Shown here piece by piece: positions 6,363 through 14,784 of a stretch of 37,988 nucleotides of DNA. Made by a program: the position numbers and the translations under genes. Numbering within the stretch: the stretch's first letter is position 1; each line of letters begins with the position of its first letter. The notes under the pieces were generated by a model, which saw only the letters and a program-made list of their open reading frames with translations, searched no databases and had not been told where the DNA came from. Where the stretch lies: positions 1 to 37,988 of the forward strand of contig NZ_BONI01000084.1 of NCBI RefSeq assembly GCF_016862635.1, given 5' to 3'. This DNA is from Catellatospora coxensis. Its GTDB lineage: Bacteria > Actinomycetota > Actinomycetes > Mycobacteriales > Micromonosporaceae.

Positions 6363-8321
6363 ATGGCACTCACCAGGAAGGCGGGGATCCGCAGGCGACT
6401 GCGCCTCCCCCTCGCGCTGGCCACGATGGCCACCATGCTGGCGGCCGGCGCGGCCGTGCTCGCCCCGACCACCGCCGCCGCCGCGGTGCCGGAGAAGGAC
6501 TGGCTGCACGTCCAGGGCAACAAGGTCGTCGACGAGGCCGGCAACGAGGTATGGCTGACCGGCGTCAACTGGTTCGGCTTCAACGCCTCCGAGCGGGTCT
6601 TCCACGGCCTGTGGTCGGGCAACATCACCACCATCACCAAGGGCATGGCCGACCGGGGCATCAACCTGGTCCGCGTGCCGATCTCCACCCAGCTGCTGCT
6701 GGAGTGGAAGAACGGCCAGACGGTCGCCGCGCCGAACGTGAACACGTACGCCAACCCCGAGCTGGCCGGCAAGAACAACCTGCAGATCTGGGACTACTGG
6801 CTGCAGCTGTGCGAGCAGTACGGCATCAAGGTCATGCTCGACGTGCACAGCGCCGAGGCCGACAACTCCGGCCACATCCACCCGGTGTGGTGGAAGGGCA
6901 CGATCACGGTCGAGCAGTTCTACCAGGCGTGGGAGTGGGTGACCAACCGGTACAAGACCAACGACACCATCGTCGCGATGGACATCAAGAACGAGCCGCA
7001 CGGCACCCCCAACTCCCCGCCGCGGGCCAAGTGGGACAACAGCACCGACCAGGACAACTTCAAGTACGCCTGCGAGACCGCGGGCAAGCGCATCCTGGCG
7101 ATCAACCCGAACGTGCTGATCCTGTGCGAGGGCATCGAGGTCTACCCGCGTCCCGGTGAGACCTGGAACTCCCCGAACACCGACCCGGACCTGTCGCCCA
7201 ACTACTTCTACAACTGGTGGGGCGGCAACCTGCGCGGCGTGCGCGACTACCCGATCAACCTCGGGGCCAACCAGGACCAGCTGATGTACTCCCCGCACGA
7301 CTACGGCCCGCTGGTCTACGAGCAGCCGTGGTTCCAGGGCACGTTCGACAAGACCTCGCTGACCAACGACGTGTGGCGGCCGAACTGGTTCTACATTCAC
7401 GAGGACGGCATCGCGCCGCTGCTGATCGGCGAGTGGGGCGGCCGGCTCGGCCAGGACGCCCGCCAGGACAAGTGGATGACCGCGCTGCGTGACCTGATCG
7501 TGCAGTACCGCCTGCACCAGACGTTCTGGGTGCTCAACCCGAACTCCGGCGACACCGGCGGCCTGCTGCTCGACGACTGGGCCACCTGGGACACCGCCAA
7601 GTACAACCTGCTCAAGCCGGCGCTGTGGCAGCACCAGGGCAAGTTCGTCAGCCTCGACCACCAGGTCCGGCTCGGCGGCGCGACCAGCACCACCGGCTAC
7701 AACCTCGCCGACGTGTACGGCGGCGGGGGCGGCGGCGGCGACACCATCGCCCCGTCCGCGCCGGGCAACCCGTCGGTCACCGGCGTCACCAGCAGCTCCG
7801 TGTCGCTGACCTGGGGCGCGGCCACCGACAACGTCGGTGTCACCGCGTACGAGGTCTACCGCGCCGGAACCAAGGTCGCCACCGTCTCCGGGCGCACCTA
7901 CACCGACACCGGGCTGGCCGCGTCCACCGCGTACCAGTACACGGTGCGGGCCCGGGACGCGGCGGGCAACGTGTCGGCGGCCTCGGCCGCGGTCACCGGC
8001 ACCACGTCGAGCGGCGGTGGGGGCGGCGGCAGCGGCTGCACCGCGACCCTGGTGGTGACCGGCTCCTGGCAGGGCGGAATGCAGGCCGAGGTGACCGTCA
8101 AGAACACCAGCACCATGACGTCGGCCGGCTGGTCTGTCGTGCTGAACATCCCCAGCACGCTGACCATCGCCAACCTGTGGAACGGCAACCGGACGGGCAA
8201 CACCGTCACCAACGCGCCGCACAACGGCTCGCTGGCCCCGTCGGCGAGCACGTCCTTCGGGTTCGTCGCCAACGGCACGGGCACGGTCACCGTGACCAGC
8301 TGCGCCCTCGCTGTTCCATGA
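6363..8321 (+). CDS. Secreted GH5 endoglucanase with FN3 and CBM2
   Basis: A 652-aa exported cellulase. Residues 1-41 are a signal peptide (basic start, hydrophobic LALATMATMLAAGAAVL, AAA cleavage region). The GH5 domain spans about 45-450, with general acid/base E211 in MDIKNEPHG and nucleophile E357 in LLIGEWGG. A Gly-rich linker leads to an FN3 domain (about 465-548), then a second Gly linker and a C-terminal CBM2-type cellulose-binding module (about 560-652) with SWQGGMQAEVTVKNT, AGWSV, NLWNG and a Cys near each end. The family hydrolyses internal beta-1,4-glucan bonds. ATG 6363 has GGAAGG 5 nt upstream and is followed directly by the signal peptide. CebR-type boxes at 6151 and 6297 predict induction by cello-oligosaccharides. 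Confidence 0.95.
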   Translation: MALTRKAGIRRRLRLPLALATMATMLAAGAAVLAPTTAAAAVPEKDWLHVQGNKVVDEAGNEVWLTGVNWFGFNASERVFHGLWSGNITTITKGMADRGINLVRVPISTQLLLEWKNGQTVAAPNVNTYANPELAGKNNLQIWDYWLQLCEQYGIKVMLDVHSAEADNSGHIHPVWWKGTITVEQFYQAWEWVTNRYKTNDTIVAMDIKNEPHGTPNSPPRAKWDNSTDQDNFKYACETAGKRILAINPNVLILCEGIEVYPRPGETWNSPNTDPDLSPNYFYNWWGGNLRGVRDYPINLGANQDQLMYSPHDYGPLVYEQPWFQGTFDKTSLTNDVWRPNWFYIHEDGIAPLLIGEWGGRLGQDARQDKWMTALRDLIVQYRLHQTFWVLNPNSGDTGGLLLDDWATWDTAKYNLLKPALWQHQGKFVSLDHQVRLGGATSTTGYNLADVYGGGGGGGDTIAPSAPGNPSVTGVTSSSVSLTWGAATDNVGVTAYEVYRAGTKVATVSGRTYTDTGLAASTAYQYTVRARDAAGNVSAASAAVTGTTSSGGGGGGSGCTATLVVTGSWQGGMQAEVTVKNTSTMTSAGWSVVLNIPSTLTIANLWNGNRTGNTVTNAPHNGSLAPSASTSFGFVANGTGTVTVTSCALAVP

Positions 8322-8472
8322 TCGACGACTGGTCGGCAGCGGGCCCCTCACCGTCGCCGACCGGTCCACACCTCCGCCCCGGGCGGGCCCTGGAACCACG
8401 CCCCGGACCCGCCATCCGCCCGACCCGGCCGAAGGCTCCGCGCCCGCGGACCAGCGCCGATCGGGCACCCGG

Positions 8473-8511
8473 CCCGCGGAACGCGCCGTCCTCCCCGGCG
8501 CGTCCCGCGGG
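8473..8511 (+). terminator. Strong intercistronic hairpin between the two cellulase genes
   Basis: Arms 8473-8488 and 8496-8511 pair over 16 bp with one mismatch around TCCTCCC. It lies 150 nt after the GH5 stop and 34 nt before the GH9 start. It could terminate the GH5 transcript, or partially terminate or stabilise a shared transcript. No CebR box or clear promoter is visible before the GH9 gene. Confidence 0.6.
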
Positions 8512-8544
8512 CGCCGACCATCCAGCCGATCACTGGAGTCACCG

Positions 8545-11340
8545 ATGACCCATCCCACCTCTCGGCGGCTGCGCCTGGTGCTCGCCACCGCGGCCGCCGC
8601 CGTCCTGCTCCCGCTGCCCGCCGCGCCCGCGGCGGCCGACGTCGACACCAGCCCCGTGCGGGTCAACCAGATCGGCTACCTCACGGGAGCCGACAAGATC
8701 GCCACCGTGGTCGCCTCCGGCGGCGCGCGCGCCTGGCAGGTGCGCGCCGCGAGCAGCGGCGGCGCCGTCGCCTCGGGGACCACCACCGCGTACGGCAGCG
8801 ACCGCGCCTCCGGCGACACCGTGCAGCAGGCCGACTTCAGTGCCCTGAGCACGCCCGGCGACTACGTGCTGTGGGTCGACGGCGTCGGCACCAGCGTGCC
8901 GTTCACGATCTCGGCCTCCTCGCTCTACCCGGCCCTGGGCCGCGAGGCGATGCAGTACTTCTACTTCCACCGCATGGGCGCGGCCGTCGACGGCCAGTTC
9001 CTGCAGAACAGCGGGCACGGCCACGCCGCGCTGCACCCCGGCGACGAGTCGGTGCCCTGCTACAACAGCTGGTGCGGCAGCCAGCGGCTGAACGTGCGCT
9101 ACTCCTGGGCCGACGCCGGCGACTTCGGCATCTACGCGGTCAACCACGCCGTGTCCGCGTGGACGCTGCTCAACCTGCTGGAGCGGGAACCGGCCGCGTA
9201 CGGCGACGGGTCGCTGCCGATCCCGGAGCGGGCCAACGGGCGGCCGGACATCCTCGACGAGGTCGAGTTCGGCTCGCGCTGGATGGCGGGCCTGCTCCCG
9301 TCGACGGGGCTGGCCTCGCACAAGGTGCACAACCACGCCTGGAGCGCGTTCCCGGTGACCTCGGTCGATCAGGAGAACGGGCTGGCCCGCTCGGCGATGG
9401 GGCCGTCGACGAACGCGACGTACGCGGTGGCGCGGACCAACGCGCAGCTCGCCCGGGTGCTGGCGCCGTACGACGCGGTGCGGGCGGCGACGCTGTGGGG
9501 TATCGCGAAGGACGCCTGGACCAGGGCCGAGGCGCAGCCGAACGTGGACTACAACACGACCGCCGACGCCGAGGGCGGCGGCGACTACGGCGACACGAAG
9601 AACAGCGACGACCGGTACGCGGCCGCCGCCGAGCTGTACCTGACCGCGCTCAAGCGCAGCGACTCCGCCCTGTCCGGCTACCGCACCGCGGTCACCGGCT
9701 CGCCGCACTACCGGGAGATGGGCCAGTTCGACTGGGCCGAGGTCGCCGCGACCGGCACGCTGTCGCTGGTCAGCGTGGCCAACGACCTGCCCGCCGCGGA
9801 CCTGGCCACGATGCGCGGCAACGTGCGCTCGTTCGCGGACCAGATCGTCACCACGCTGCGGGGCGAGGGCTACCCGTCGCTGATCGGGGGCGCGTCGGCG
9901 TACCCGTGGGGTTCGAACTCGTTCATCGCCAACCGGATGCTGGTGCTCGGCGTGGCCTACGACGACTCGGGCAGCCTGGCCTACTTCAAGGCGATGAACC
10001 GGGCCATGGACTACCTGATGGGCAACAACGCGATGCGCCTGTCGTACGTCACCGGCTACGGCGAGTACGCCGAGACCGACCTGCACGACCGCTGGGCGTG
10101 GGGGAAGTATCCCGGGATCGCGTACCCGAAGGGCTGGCTGGCCGGCGGGCCGAACAACGAGCTGATCAACGATCCGGCCACGCCCACCGGCCGCCCGGCG
10201 GCCAAGTCGTACGCGCCGAAGAACACCGCGCCCGACGCGTGGGGCTCCAAGGAGAACACGATCAACTGGAACGCCCCGCTGGTCTGGGTGGCCACCCACC
10301 TCGACCGCAACACGGCCGACCTGACCGGCGGCGCCCCCGACGTGACGCCGCCGACCGTGCCCGGCAACCCGCGGGTCACCACGACGTCCTCGACATCGAT
10401 CTCGCTGGCCTGGGACGCGTCCACCGACAACGTCGGCGTGGCCGGGTACGACGTCTACCGGGGCACGGTCAAGGTGGGCACGCCGGCCGGCACGTCCTAC
10501 ACCGACACCGGCCTGACCCCGTCGACGGCGTACACGTACACCGTGCGGGCCCGGGACGTCGGCGGGTACGTGTCGGCCGCTTCGGTGCCGGTGACCGGGA
10601 CGACCCAGGGTGGCGACGTGGTGCCGCCCGCGGCGCCGGCGAACCTGCGGGTCGGCGCGACCGGCAGCGACTCGGTCACCATCACCTGGGACCCGGTGCC
10701 GACCGCGGTGAGCTACGCGGTGCGGCGCGGCGGCGTGCAGGTCGCCGTGGTGACGGGCACGTCGTACACCGACACCGGGCTGAGCCCGAGCACGGCGTAC
10801 ACGTACACCGTGCAGGCCCGCAACGCCGCAGGTGACCCCTCGGTGTGGTCCGCGCCGATCACCGCGACCACGTCCGCGCCGCCGGCCGGAGGCGGGCTGA
10901 CCGTGCGCTACAAGAACAACGACGGCTCGCCGACGGACAACTCGATCCGGTTCGGGCTGCAGGTCGTCAACTCCGGCACCTCCGCGACGGGTCTGAGCAC
11001 GGTCACCGCCCGCTACTACCTGACCCGCGACGGGGCGGCGGGCGTGACCGTGTACTGCGACTGGGCCCAGCTGGGCTGCGCGAACGTGCGCACCACCGTG
11101 GTGAGCCTGGCCGTCCCGGTCGCCGGGGCGGACACCTACGTCGAGGTGGCGTTCACCGGCGGCACCCTGGCCGCGGGCGCGTCGACCGGGGAGATCCAGC
11201 TGCGCCTGCACAAGGCCGACTGGAGCCCGTTCAACGAGGTCGGCGACTACAGCCGGGGCGCCAACACGGCGTTCGCGGACGCGCCCGCCATCCCCGGATA
11301 CGTCGGCGGCGTGCTCTCCTGGGGCACCCCGCCCGCGTGA
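8545..11340 (+). CDS. Secreted multidomain GH9 cellulase (CelD_N-GH9-FN3-FN3-CBM3)
   Basis: A 931-aa exported protein. Residues 1-31 are a signal peptide. An N-terminal Ig-like CelD_N domain (about 35-125; VRVNQIGYL) precedes the (alpha/alpha)6 GH9 domain (about 130-590). The catalytic base region is WADAGDFG (D190, D193), and the acid Glu is E570 in SKENTINWNAPLVW. Two FN3 domains follow (about 600-690 and 695-775; both with TSYTDTGL.PSTAYTYTV), then a CBM3 (about 785-931; LTVRYKNND, YYLTRDG, W.....NE..DYS). GH9 enzymes of this layout are endo- or processive endoglucanases, complementary to the GH5 enzyme. ATG 8545 has GGAG upstream. It is probably expressed with the GH5 gene; a hairpin terminator follows. 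Confidence 0.95.
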   Translation: MTHPTSRRLRLVLATAAAAVLLPLPAAPAAADVDTSPVRVNQIGYLTGADKIATVVASGGARAWQVRAASSGGAVASGTTTAYGSDRASGDTVQQADFSALSTPGDYVLWVDGVGTSVPFTISASSLYPALGREAMQYFYFHRMGAAVDGQFLQNSGHGHAALHPGDESVPCYNSWCGSQRLNVRYSWADAGDFGIYAVNHAVSAWTLLNLLEREPAAYGDGSLPIPERANGRPDILDEVEFGSRWMAGLLPSTGLASHKVHNHAWSAFPVTSVDQENGLARSAMGPSTNATYAVARTNAQLARVLAPYDAVRAATLWGIAKDAWTRAEAQPNVDYNTTADAEGGGDYGDTKNSDDRYAAAAELYLTALKRSDSALSGYRTAVTGSPHYREMGQFDWAEVAATGTLSLVSVANDLPAADLATMRGNVRSFADQIVTTLRGEGYPSLIGGASAYPWGSNSFIANRMLVLGVAYDDSGSLAYFKAMNRAMDYLMGNNAMRLSYVTGYGEYAETDLHDRWAWGKYPGIAYPKGWLAGGPNNELINDPATPTGRPAAKSYAPKNTAPDAWGSKENTINWNAPLVWVATHLDRNTADLTGGAPDVTPPTVPGNPRVTTTSSTSISLAWDASTDNVGVAGYDVYRGTVKVGTPAGTSYTDTGLTPSTAYTYTVRARDVGGYVSAASVPVTGTTQGGDVVPPAAPANLRVGATGSDSVTITWDPVPTAVSYAVRRGGVQVAVVTGTSYTDTGLSPSTAYTYTVQARNAAGDPSVWSAPITATTSAPPAGGGLTVRYKNNDGSPTDNSIRFGLQVVNSGTSATGLSTVTARYYLTRDGAAGVTVYCDWAQLGCANVRTTVVSLAVPVAGADTYVEVAFTGGTLAAGASTGEIQLRLHKADWSPFNEVGDYSRGANTAFADAPAIPGYVGGVLSWGTPPA

Positions 11341-11347
11341 CCGGACC

Positions 11348-11381
11348 GCCCGGGGCTCCCCCCGCCAGGGGAGCCCCGGGC
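11348..11381 (+). terminator. Terminator after the GH9 gene
   Basis: Arms 11348-11361 and 11368-11381 form a perfect 14-bp stem around CCGCCA, 8 nt after the GH9 stop. The right arm runs into GGGCACCTTCC, which resembles the core of the AAGGGCACCTTC repeat seen elsewhere in the window; that may be chance. Confidence 0.8.
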
Positions 11382-11560
11382 ACCTTCCTGCGCAGGTCAT
11401 GCGTTCGGCGGTCCGTGCGAGACGGTCGGCGGAAGACGTCTGACCTGCATCTTTCCGGTGAATCGTCGGTGCGGCCTGTTCGTTTTCCGGTCACAACCCC
11501 GCACAATGGACACATTGCTGCCGGCCCAACCGGGGCGGGCACGTGCCCTCGGGAGTGTTC

Positions 11561-12820
11561 ATGCGGCTCCGAGCCCGCCGTACCGGCGCAGTCCTGACCG
11601 TCCTCGCCGCGGCGACCGCGGCCCTAGCCCCCGTCGGCGCCCCCGCGGCCGTGCTGTCCGCGGTCAACGCGGTCGTCGTGTGGAACCAGCACACCGAGGA
11701 CACGATCCGCAACGCCGGCCCCTTCGTGCCGCACGTCGCCCTGATCAACCGCGCCATGGTGCACGGCGCCGTCTACGACGCGGTCAACGGCGTCACCCGC
11801 ACCCACCGGCCGTACCTGGTGCAGGTCGAGGCCCAGCCCGGCGACTCGGTGGACGCCGCCGCGGCCACCGCCGCGTTCCGCATGCTGACCCACCTGTTCC
11901 CGGCCCAGTCCGCCGCGTTGCAGACCAAGTACGACACCGCGCTCGCGGCCGTGCCCGACGGGCCCGCGAAGCTGGGCGGCATCACCGACGGCGAGCAGGC
12001 CGCGACCGCGATGATCGCGGCGCGCACCGGCGACGGGCGCGGCGGCCCGGCCGACGTGGTCATCGGCACCGAGCCGGGGCAGTGGCGGCCCACGCCGCCC
12101 GCGTTCGCCGTCGACCCCGCGCCCTGGGCGGGCAACGTGAAGCCGTTCCTGGTGCCCGACGTCGCCGCGCTGCGCTCGGACGGCCCCAACGCATTGACCA
12201 GTTCGGACTACACCGAGGACTTCAACGAGGTGAAGTCGGTCGGCTTGCGCACGAGCACCACGCGCACCGCCGACCAGACCGACGCCGCCCGCTGGTGGGC
12301 CGCCGTGCCGCAGGAGGCCATGCTGCGCGCGCTGGCCACCGGCCACAACCTGTCCGCGGCCGACAGCGCCCGGCTGTTCGCGCAGGTCGGCATGTCCACC
12401 GCGGACGCCGTGATCGCCTGCCACAACGACAAGGCGCACTGGAAGTCCTGGCGGCCGGTCACCGCCATCCACGAGGCCGCGAACGACGGCAACCCGGCCA
12501 CCGAGCCCGACCCGTCGTGGGTTCCGCTGCTGGACACCCCGCCCTGGTACGAGCACTCGTCCGGGCACTCCTGCAACATCTCCGCCTGGAGCTACGCGCT
12601 GACCGACTTCTTCGACACCGACCAGGTCGCCTTCTCCGGCTTCAACGCGGTCACCGGCACCACCCGCAGCTTCACCAGCTTCTCCCAGGCCCGCAAGGAG
12701 ATCATCGACGCCCGGGTGTGGGCGGGCATCCACTTCCGCACCGCCGACCACCACGGCGCGGTCATCGGCAAGAAGGTCGCCTTCTACGGGGCCAAGCACT
12801 ACTTCCAGCCGGTGTCCTGA
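11561..12820 (+). CDS. Secreted vanadium-dependent haloperoxidase / PAP2-like protein
   Basis: A 419-aa protein. Residues 1-30 form a signal peptide (RLRARR, then VLTVLAAATAALAPVGAPAA). The vanadate/phosphate pocket is complete: K291-x6-R298-P (DKAHWKSWRP), S334-G335-H336 (EHSSGH) and R385-x5-H391 (ARVWAGIHF). Vanadium haloperoxidases use peroxide to oxidise halides; related bacterial proteins may instead be acid phosphatases, and sequence alone cannot decide. ATG 11561 is chosen because GGGAG sits 6 nt upstream and the signal peptide begins there. It follows the cellulases on the same strand but beyond a terminator, so it is probably a separate unit. It converges with the GH15 gene, 9 nt between stops. 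Confidence 0.88.
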   Translation: MRLRARRTGAVLTVLAAATAALAPVGAPAAVLSAVNAVVVWNQHTEDTIRNAGPFVPHVALINRAMVHGAVYDAVNGVTRTHRPYLVQVEAQPGDSVDAAAATAAFRMLTHLFPAQSAALQTKYDTALAAVPDGPAKLGGITDGEQAATAMIAARTGDGRGGPADVVIGTEPGQWRPTPPAFAVDPAPWAGNVKPFLVPDVAALRSDGPNALTSSDYTEDFNEVKSVGLRTSTTRTADQTDAARWWAAVPQEAMLRALATGHNLSAADSARLFAQVGMSTADAVIACHNDKAHWKSWRPVTAIHEAANDGNPATEPDPSWVPLLDTPPWYEHSSGHSCNISAWSYALTDFFDTDQVAFSGFNAVTGTTRSFTSFSQARKEIIDARVWAGIHFRTADHHGAVIGKKVAFYGAKHYFQPVS

Positions 12821-12829
12821 GCCACGACG

Positions 12830-14623
12830 TCACTCGCGGGGCCGGTTCTCCGCCGGCCCCATTGCCGCGGCCAGGTGGCGTGCGGTGTCGATCAGCGGCA
12901 CGTGGCTGAACGCCTGCGGGAAGTTGCCGACCTGGCGGCGCGCGTCGGTGTCGTACTCCTCGGCCAGCAGCCCCACGTCGTTGCGCAGGCCGAGCAGCCG
13001 CTCGAACACCTCGCGGGCCTCGTCCACCCGCCCCATCAGGGCGTAGTTCTGCGCCAGCCAGAACGTGCAGGCCAGGAACGCCCCCTCGCCCGGCGGCAGG
13101 CCGTCCACCGCCGACCCCGGGTGCTGGGTGTAGCGCTGCACGAAGCCGTCCTGCATCAGTTCCCGCTCGATCGCCGCGACCGTGCCGCGCACCCGCTCGT
13201 CGGTGGCGGGCAGGAACCCGACCAGCGGCATCATCAGCAGTGACGCGTCCAGTTCGGCGGAGCCGTAGAACTGGGTGAACGTCTTGCGGCGAGGGTCGTA
13301 GCCCTGGTCGAGGATGTCGGCGCGGATCCGCCGGCACAGGTCGCGCCAGTGCTCCACCGGGCCGGTCTGGCCGAACTGCTCGGCGGCCTTGACCGCCCGG
13401 TCGGCGGCAACCCAGGCCATCAGCTTCGAGTGGGTGAACTGCCGCGCGCCGCCGCGGACCTCCCAGATGCCGTCGTCGGGCCGGGTCCAGTTCTCCGACA
13501 CGAAGCTCATCAGCGCGCGCTCCAGGTCCCAGGTGTGCTGGTCGTACTCCAGCCCGGCCTTGCGGGCCTGGTGCAGCGCGTCCATGACCTCGCCGTACAC
13601 GTCGAGCTGGAACTGCTCGGAGGCGGCGTTGCCCAGGCGCACCGGCCGCCCGCAATAGCCAGGCAGCCAGTCCGCGATGCGCTCGGTGAGCAGGCGCTCG
13701 CCCGCGACGCCGTACATGATCTGCAGCTGGGACGGGTCGCCCGCGATCGCCCGCAGCAGCCAGGCCCGCCAGGCCCGCGCCTCGTCGACGAAGCCGGCGT
13801 ACATCAGGGACTGCAGGGTGATGGTGGCGTCGCGCAGCCAGCAGTAGCGGTAGTCCCAGTTGCGCACCCCGCCCAGCTCCTCGGGCAGCGACGTGGTCGC
13901 CGCCGCGACGATGCCGCCGGTGGGGCCGTAGGTCAGGCCCTTCAGGGTGAGCAGCGAGCGGATCACGGCCTCGCGCCACGGCCCGTCGTAGGTGCAGCCC
14001 GCGATCCACTCCTCCCAGTACGAGACGGTGCCCTCCAGTGCCACGATCGGGTCGACCGGGTGCGGGGTGGGCAGGTGCGACTCGCGCCAGGTCAGCACGA
14101 ACGGGACGTGGAAGCCCGCGCCGACGCTGAAGTCGGCGACCGTGGCCAGGTTCTCCCCGTGCAGCGCGACCGGGGTGCGCAGCCACACCGCGTCGGGCCC
14201 GGCGACGGCCACCGTGTCGGCGTCCATCCGGCGCACCCAGGGCACCACGTGCCCGTAGTCGAAGCGCAGCCGCAGGTCCATGCGCATCGGCACGCGCCCG
14301 TGCACGCCCTCGACGATGCGCACGACGTCGGCGGCCTCGCCGCGCGGCGGCATGAAGTCGACCAGCCGTACGGTGCCCTCGTCGGTGTCGAACTCCGTCT
14401 CCAGCACCAGCGTGTCCCCGCGGTAGCGCCGCCGCACCGCGCGGACCGGGGTCGCCGGGGCGATCTGCCAGCGGCCGTGCTCGGGGGTGCCGAGCAGCGC
14501 CGCGAAGATCGCGCCGGAGTCGAAGCGGGGCAGGCAGAGCCAGTCGATCGACCCGTCGTTGCCGACGAGCGCCGCGGTCTGGGTGTCGCCGATGACCGCG
14601 TAGTCCTCGATGCGCAGGGGCAT
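12830..14623 (-). CDS. GH15 family glycoside hydrolase (glucoamylase/trehalase-like)
   Basis: A 597-aa cytosolic protein without signal peptide. The N-terminal beta-sandwich begins RIEDYA.IGD..TAALVG.DGSIDWLC.PRFDS, typical of actinobacterial GH15. The (alpha/alpha)6 catalytic domain includes RNWDYRYCWLRDA, DVYGEVMDAL, DDGIWEVRGG, FTHSKLMAWVA and a late GLPPGEGAFLACTFW. Mycobacterial relatives of this layout are trehalases; others are glucoamylases or glucodextranases, so the substrate is left open. ATG 14623 has only a weak ribosome site but is where the family's N-terminus begins. An operator-like palindrome at 14711-14726 lies upstream. The length is normal for the group. Confidence 0.9.
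   Translation of the reverse strand: MPLRIEDYAVIGDTQTAALVGNDGSIDWLCLPRFDSGAIFAALLGTPEHGRWQIAPATPVRAVRRRYRGDTLVLETEFDTDEGTVRLVDFMPPRGEAADVVRIVEGVHGRVPMRMDLRLRFDYGHVVPWVRRMDADTVAVAGPDAVWLRTPVALHGENLATVADFSVGAGFHVPFVLTWRESHLPTPHPVDPIVALEGTVSYWEEWIAGCTYDGPWREAVIRSLLTLKGLTYGPTGGIVAAATTSLPEELGGVRNWDYRYCWLRDATITLQSLMYAGFVDEARAWRAWLLRAIAGDPSQLQIMYGVAGERLLTERIADWLPGYCGRPVRLGNAASEQFQLDVYGEVMDALHQARKAGLEYDQHTWDLERALMSFVSENWTRPDDGIWEVRGGARQFTHSKLMAWVAADRAVKAAEQFGQTGPVEHWRDLCRRIRADILDQGYDPRRKTFTQFYGSAELDASLLMMPLVGFLPATDERVRGTVAAIERELMQDGFVQRYTQHPGSAVDGLPPGEGAFLACTFWLAQNYALMGRVDEAREVFERLLGLRNDVGLLAEEYDTDARRQVGNFPQAFSHVPLIDTARHLAAAMGPAENRPRE
12838..12860. terminator. Hairpin between convergent haloperoxidase and GH15 genes
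   Basis: GGGGCCGG (12838-12845) and CCGGCCCC (12853-12860) pair perfectly around a 7-nt loop. It starts 18 nt after the haloperoxidase stop and lies inside the last codons of the GH15 gene. It is a plausible terminator for the former. Confidence 0.45.
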
Positions 14624-14710
14624 GGCAACGACGGTACCCGCGTGGCGGCCGCCGAAACGGTTCCGATCCCGACTGCGCCCGCGTCCGCGTTTCGGCAGGT
14701 GATCAGCGAC

Positions 14711-14726
14711 TTGAGCGAACGCTCAA
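14711..14726. promoter_or_regulatory. Operator-like palindrome upstream of the GH15 gene
   Basis: TTGAGCG-AA-CGCTCAA has perfect 7-bp arms, resembling many TetR-family operators. It lies 88 nt upstream of the minus-strand GH15 start. A wider pair, GCCGAAACG (14651-14659) with CGTTTCGGC (14688-14696), lies between it and the gene. Confidence 0.5.
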
Positions 14727-14784
14727 AAGGTGCTAGGGGCGGCCCCGGGTCGCTCCGGCGGCGGCCCGGTGCCGCGGTACGGCG

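Noticed and set aside
6123-8666. Long open frames antisense to the cellulase genes (847 and 953 codons)
   Set aside because: They are Val/Arg/Gly-rich low-complexity shadows created by third-position GC bias opposite clear GH5 and GH9 genes.
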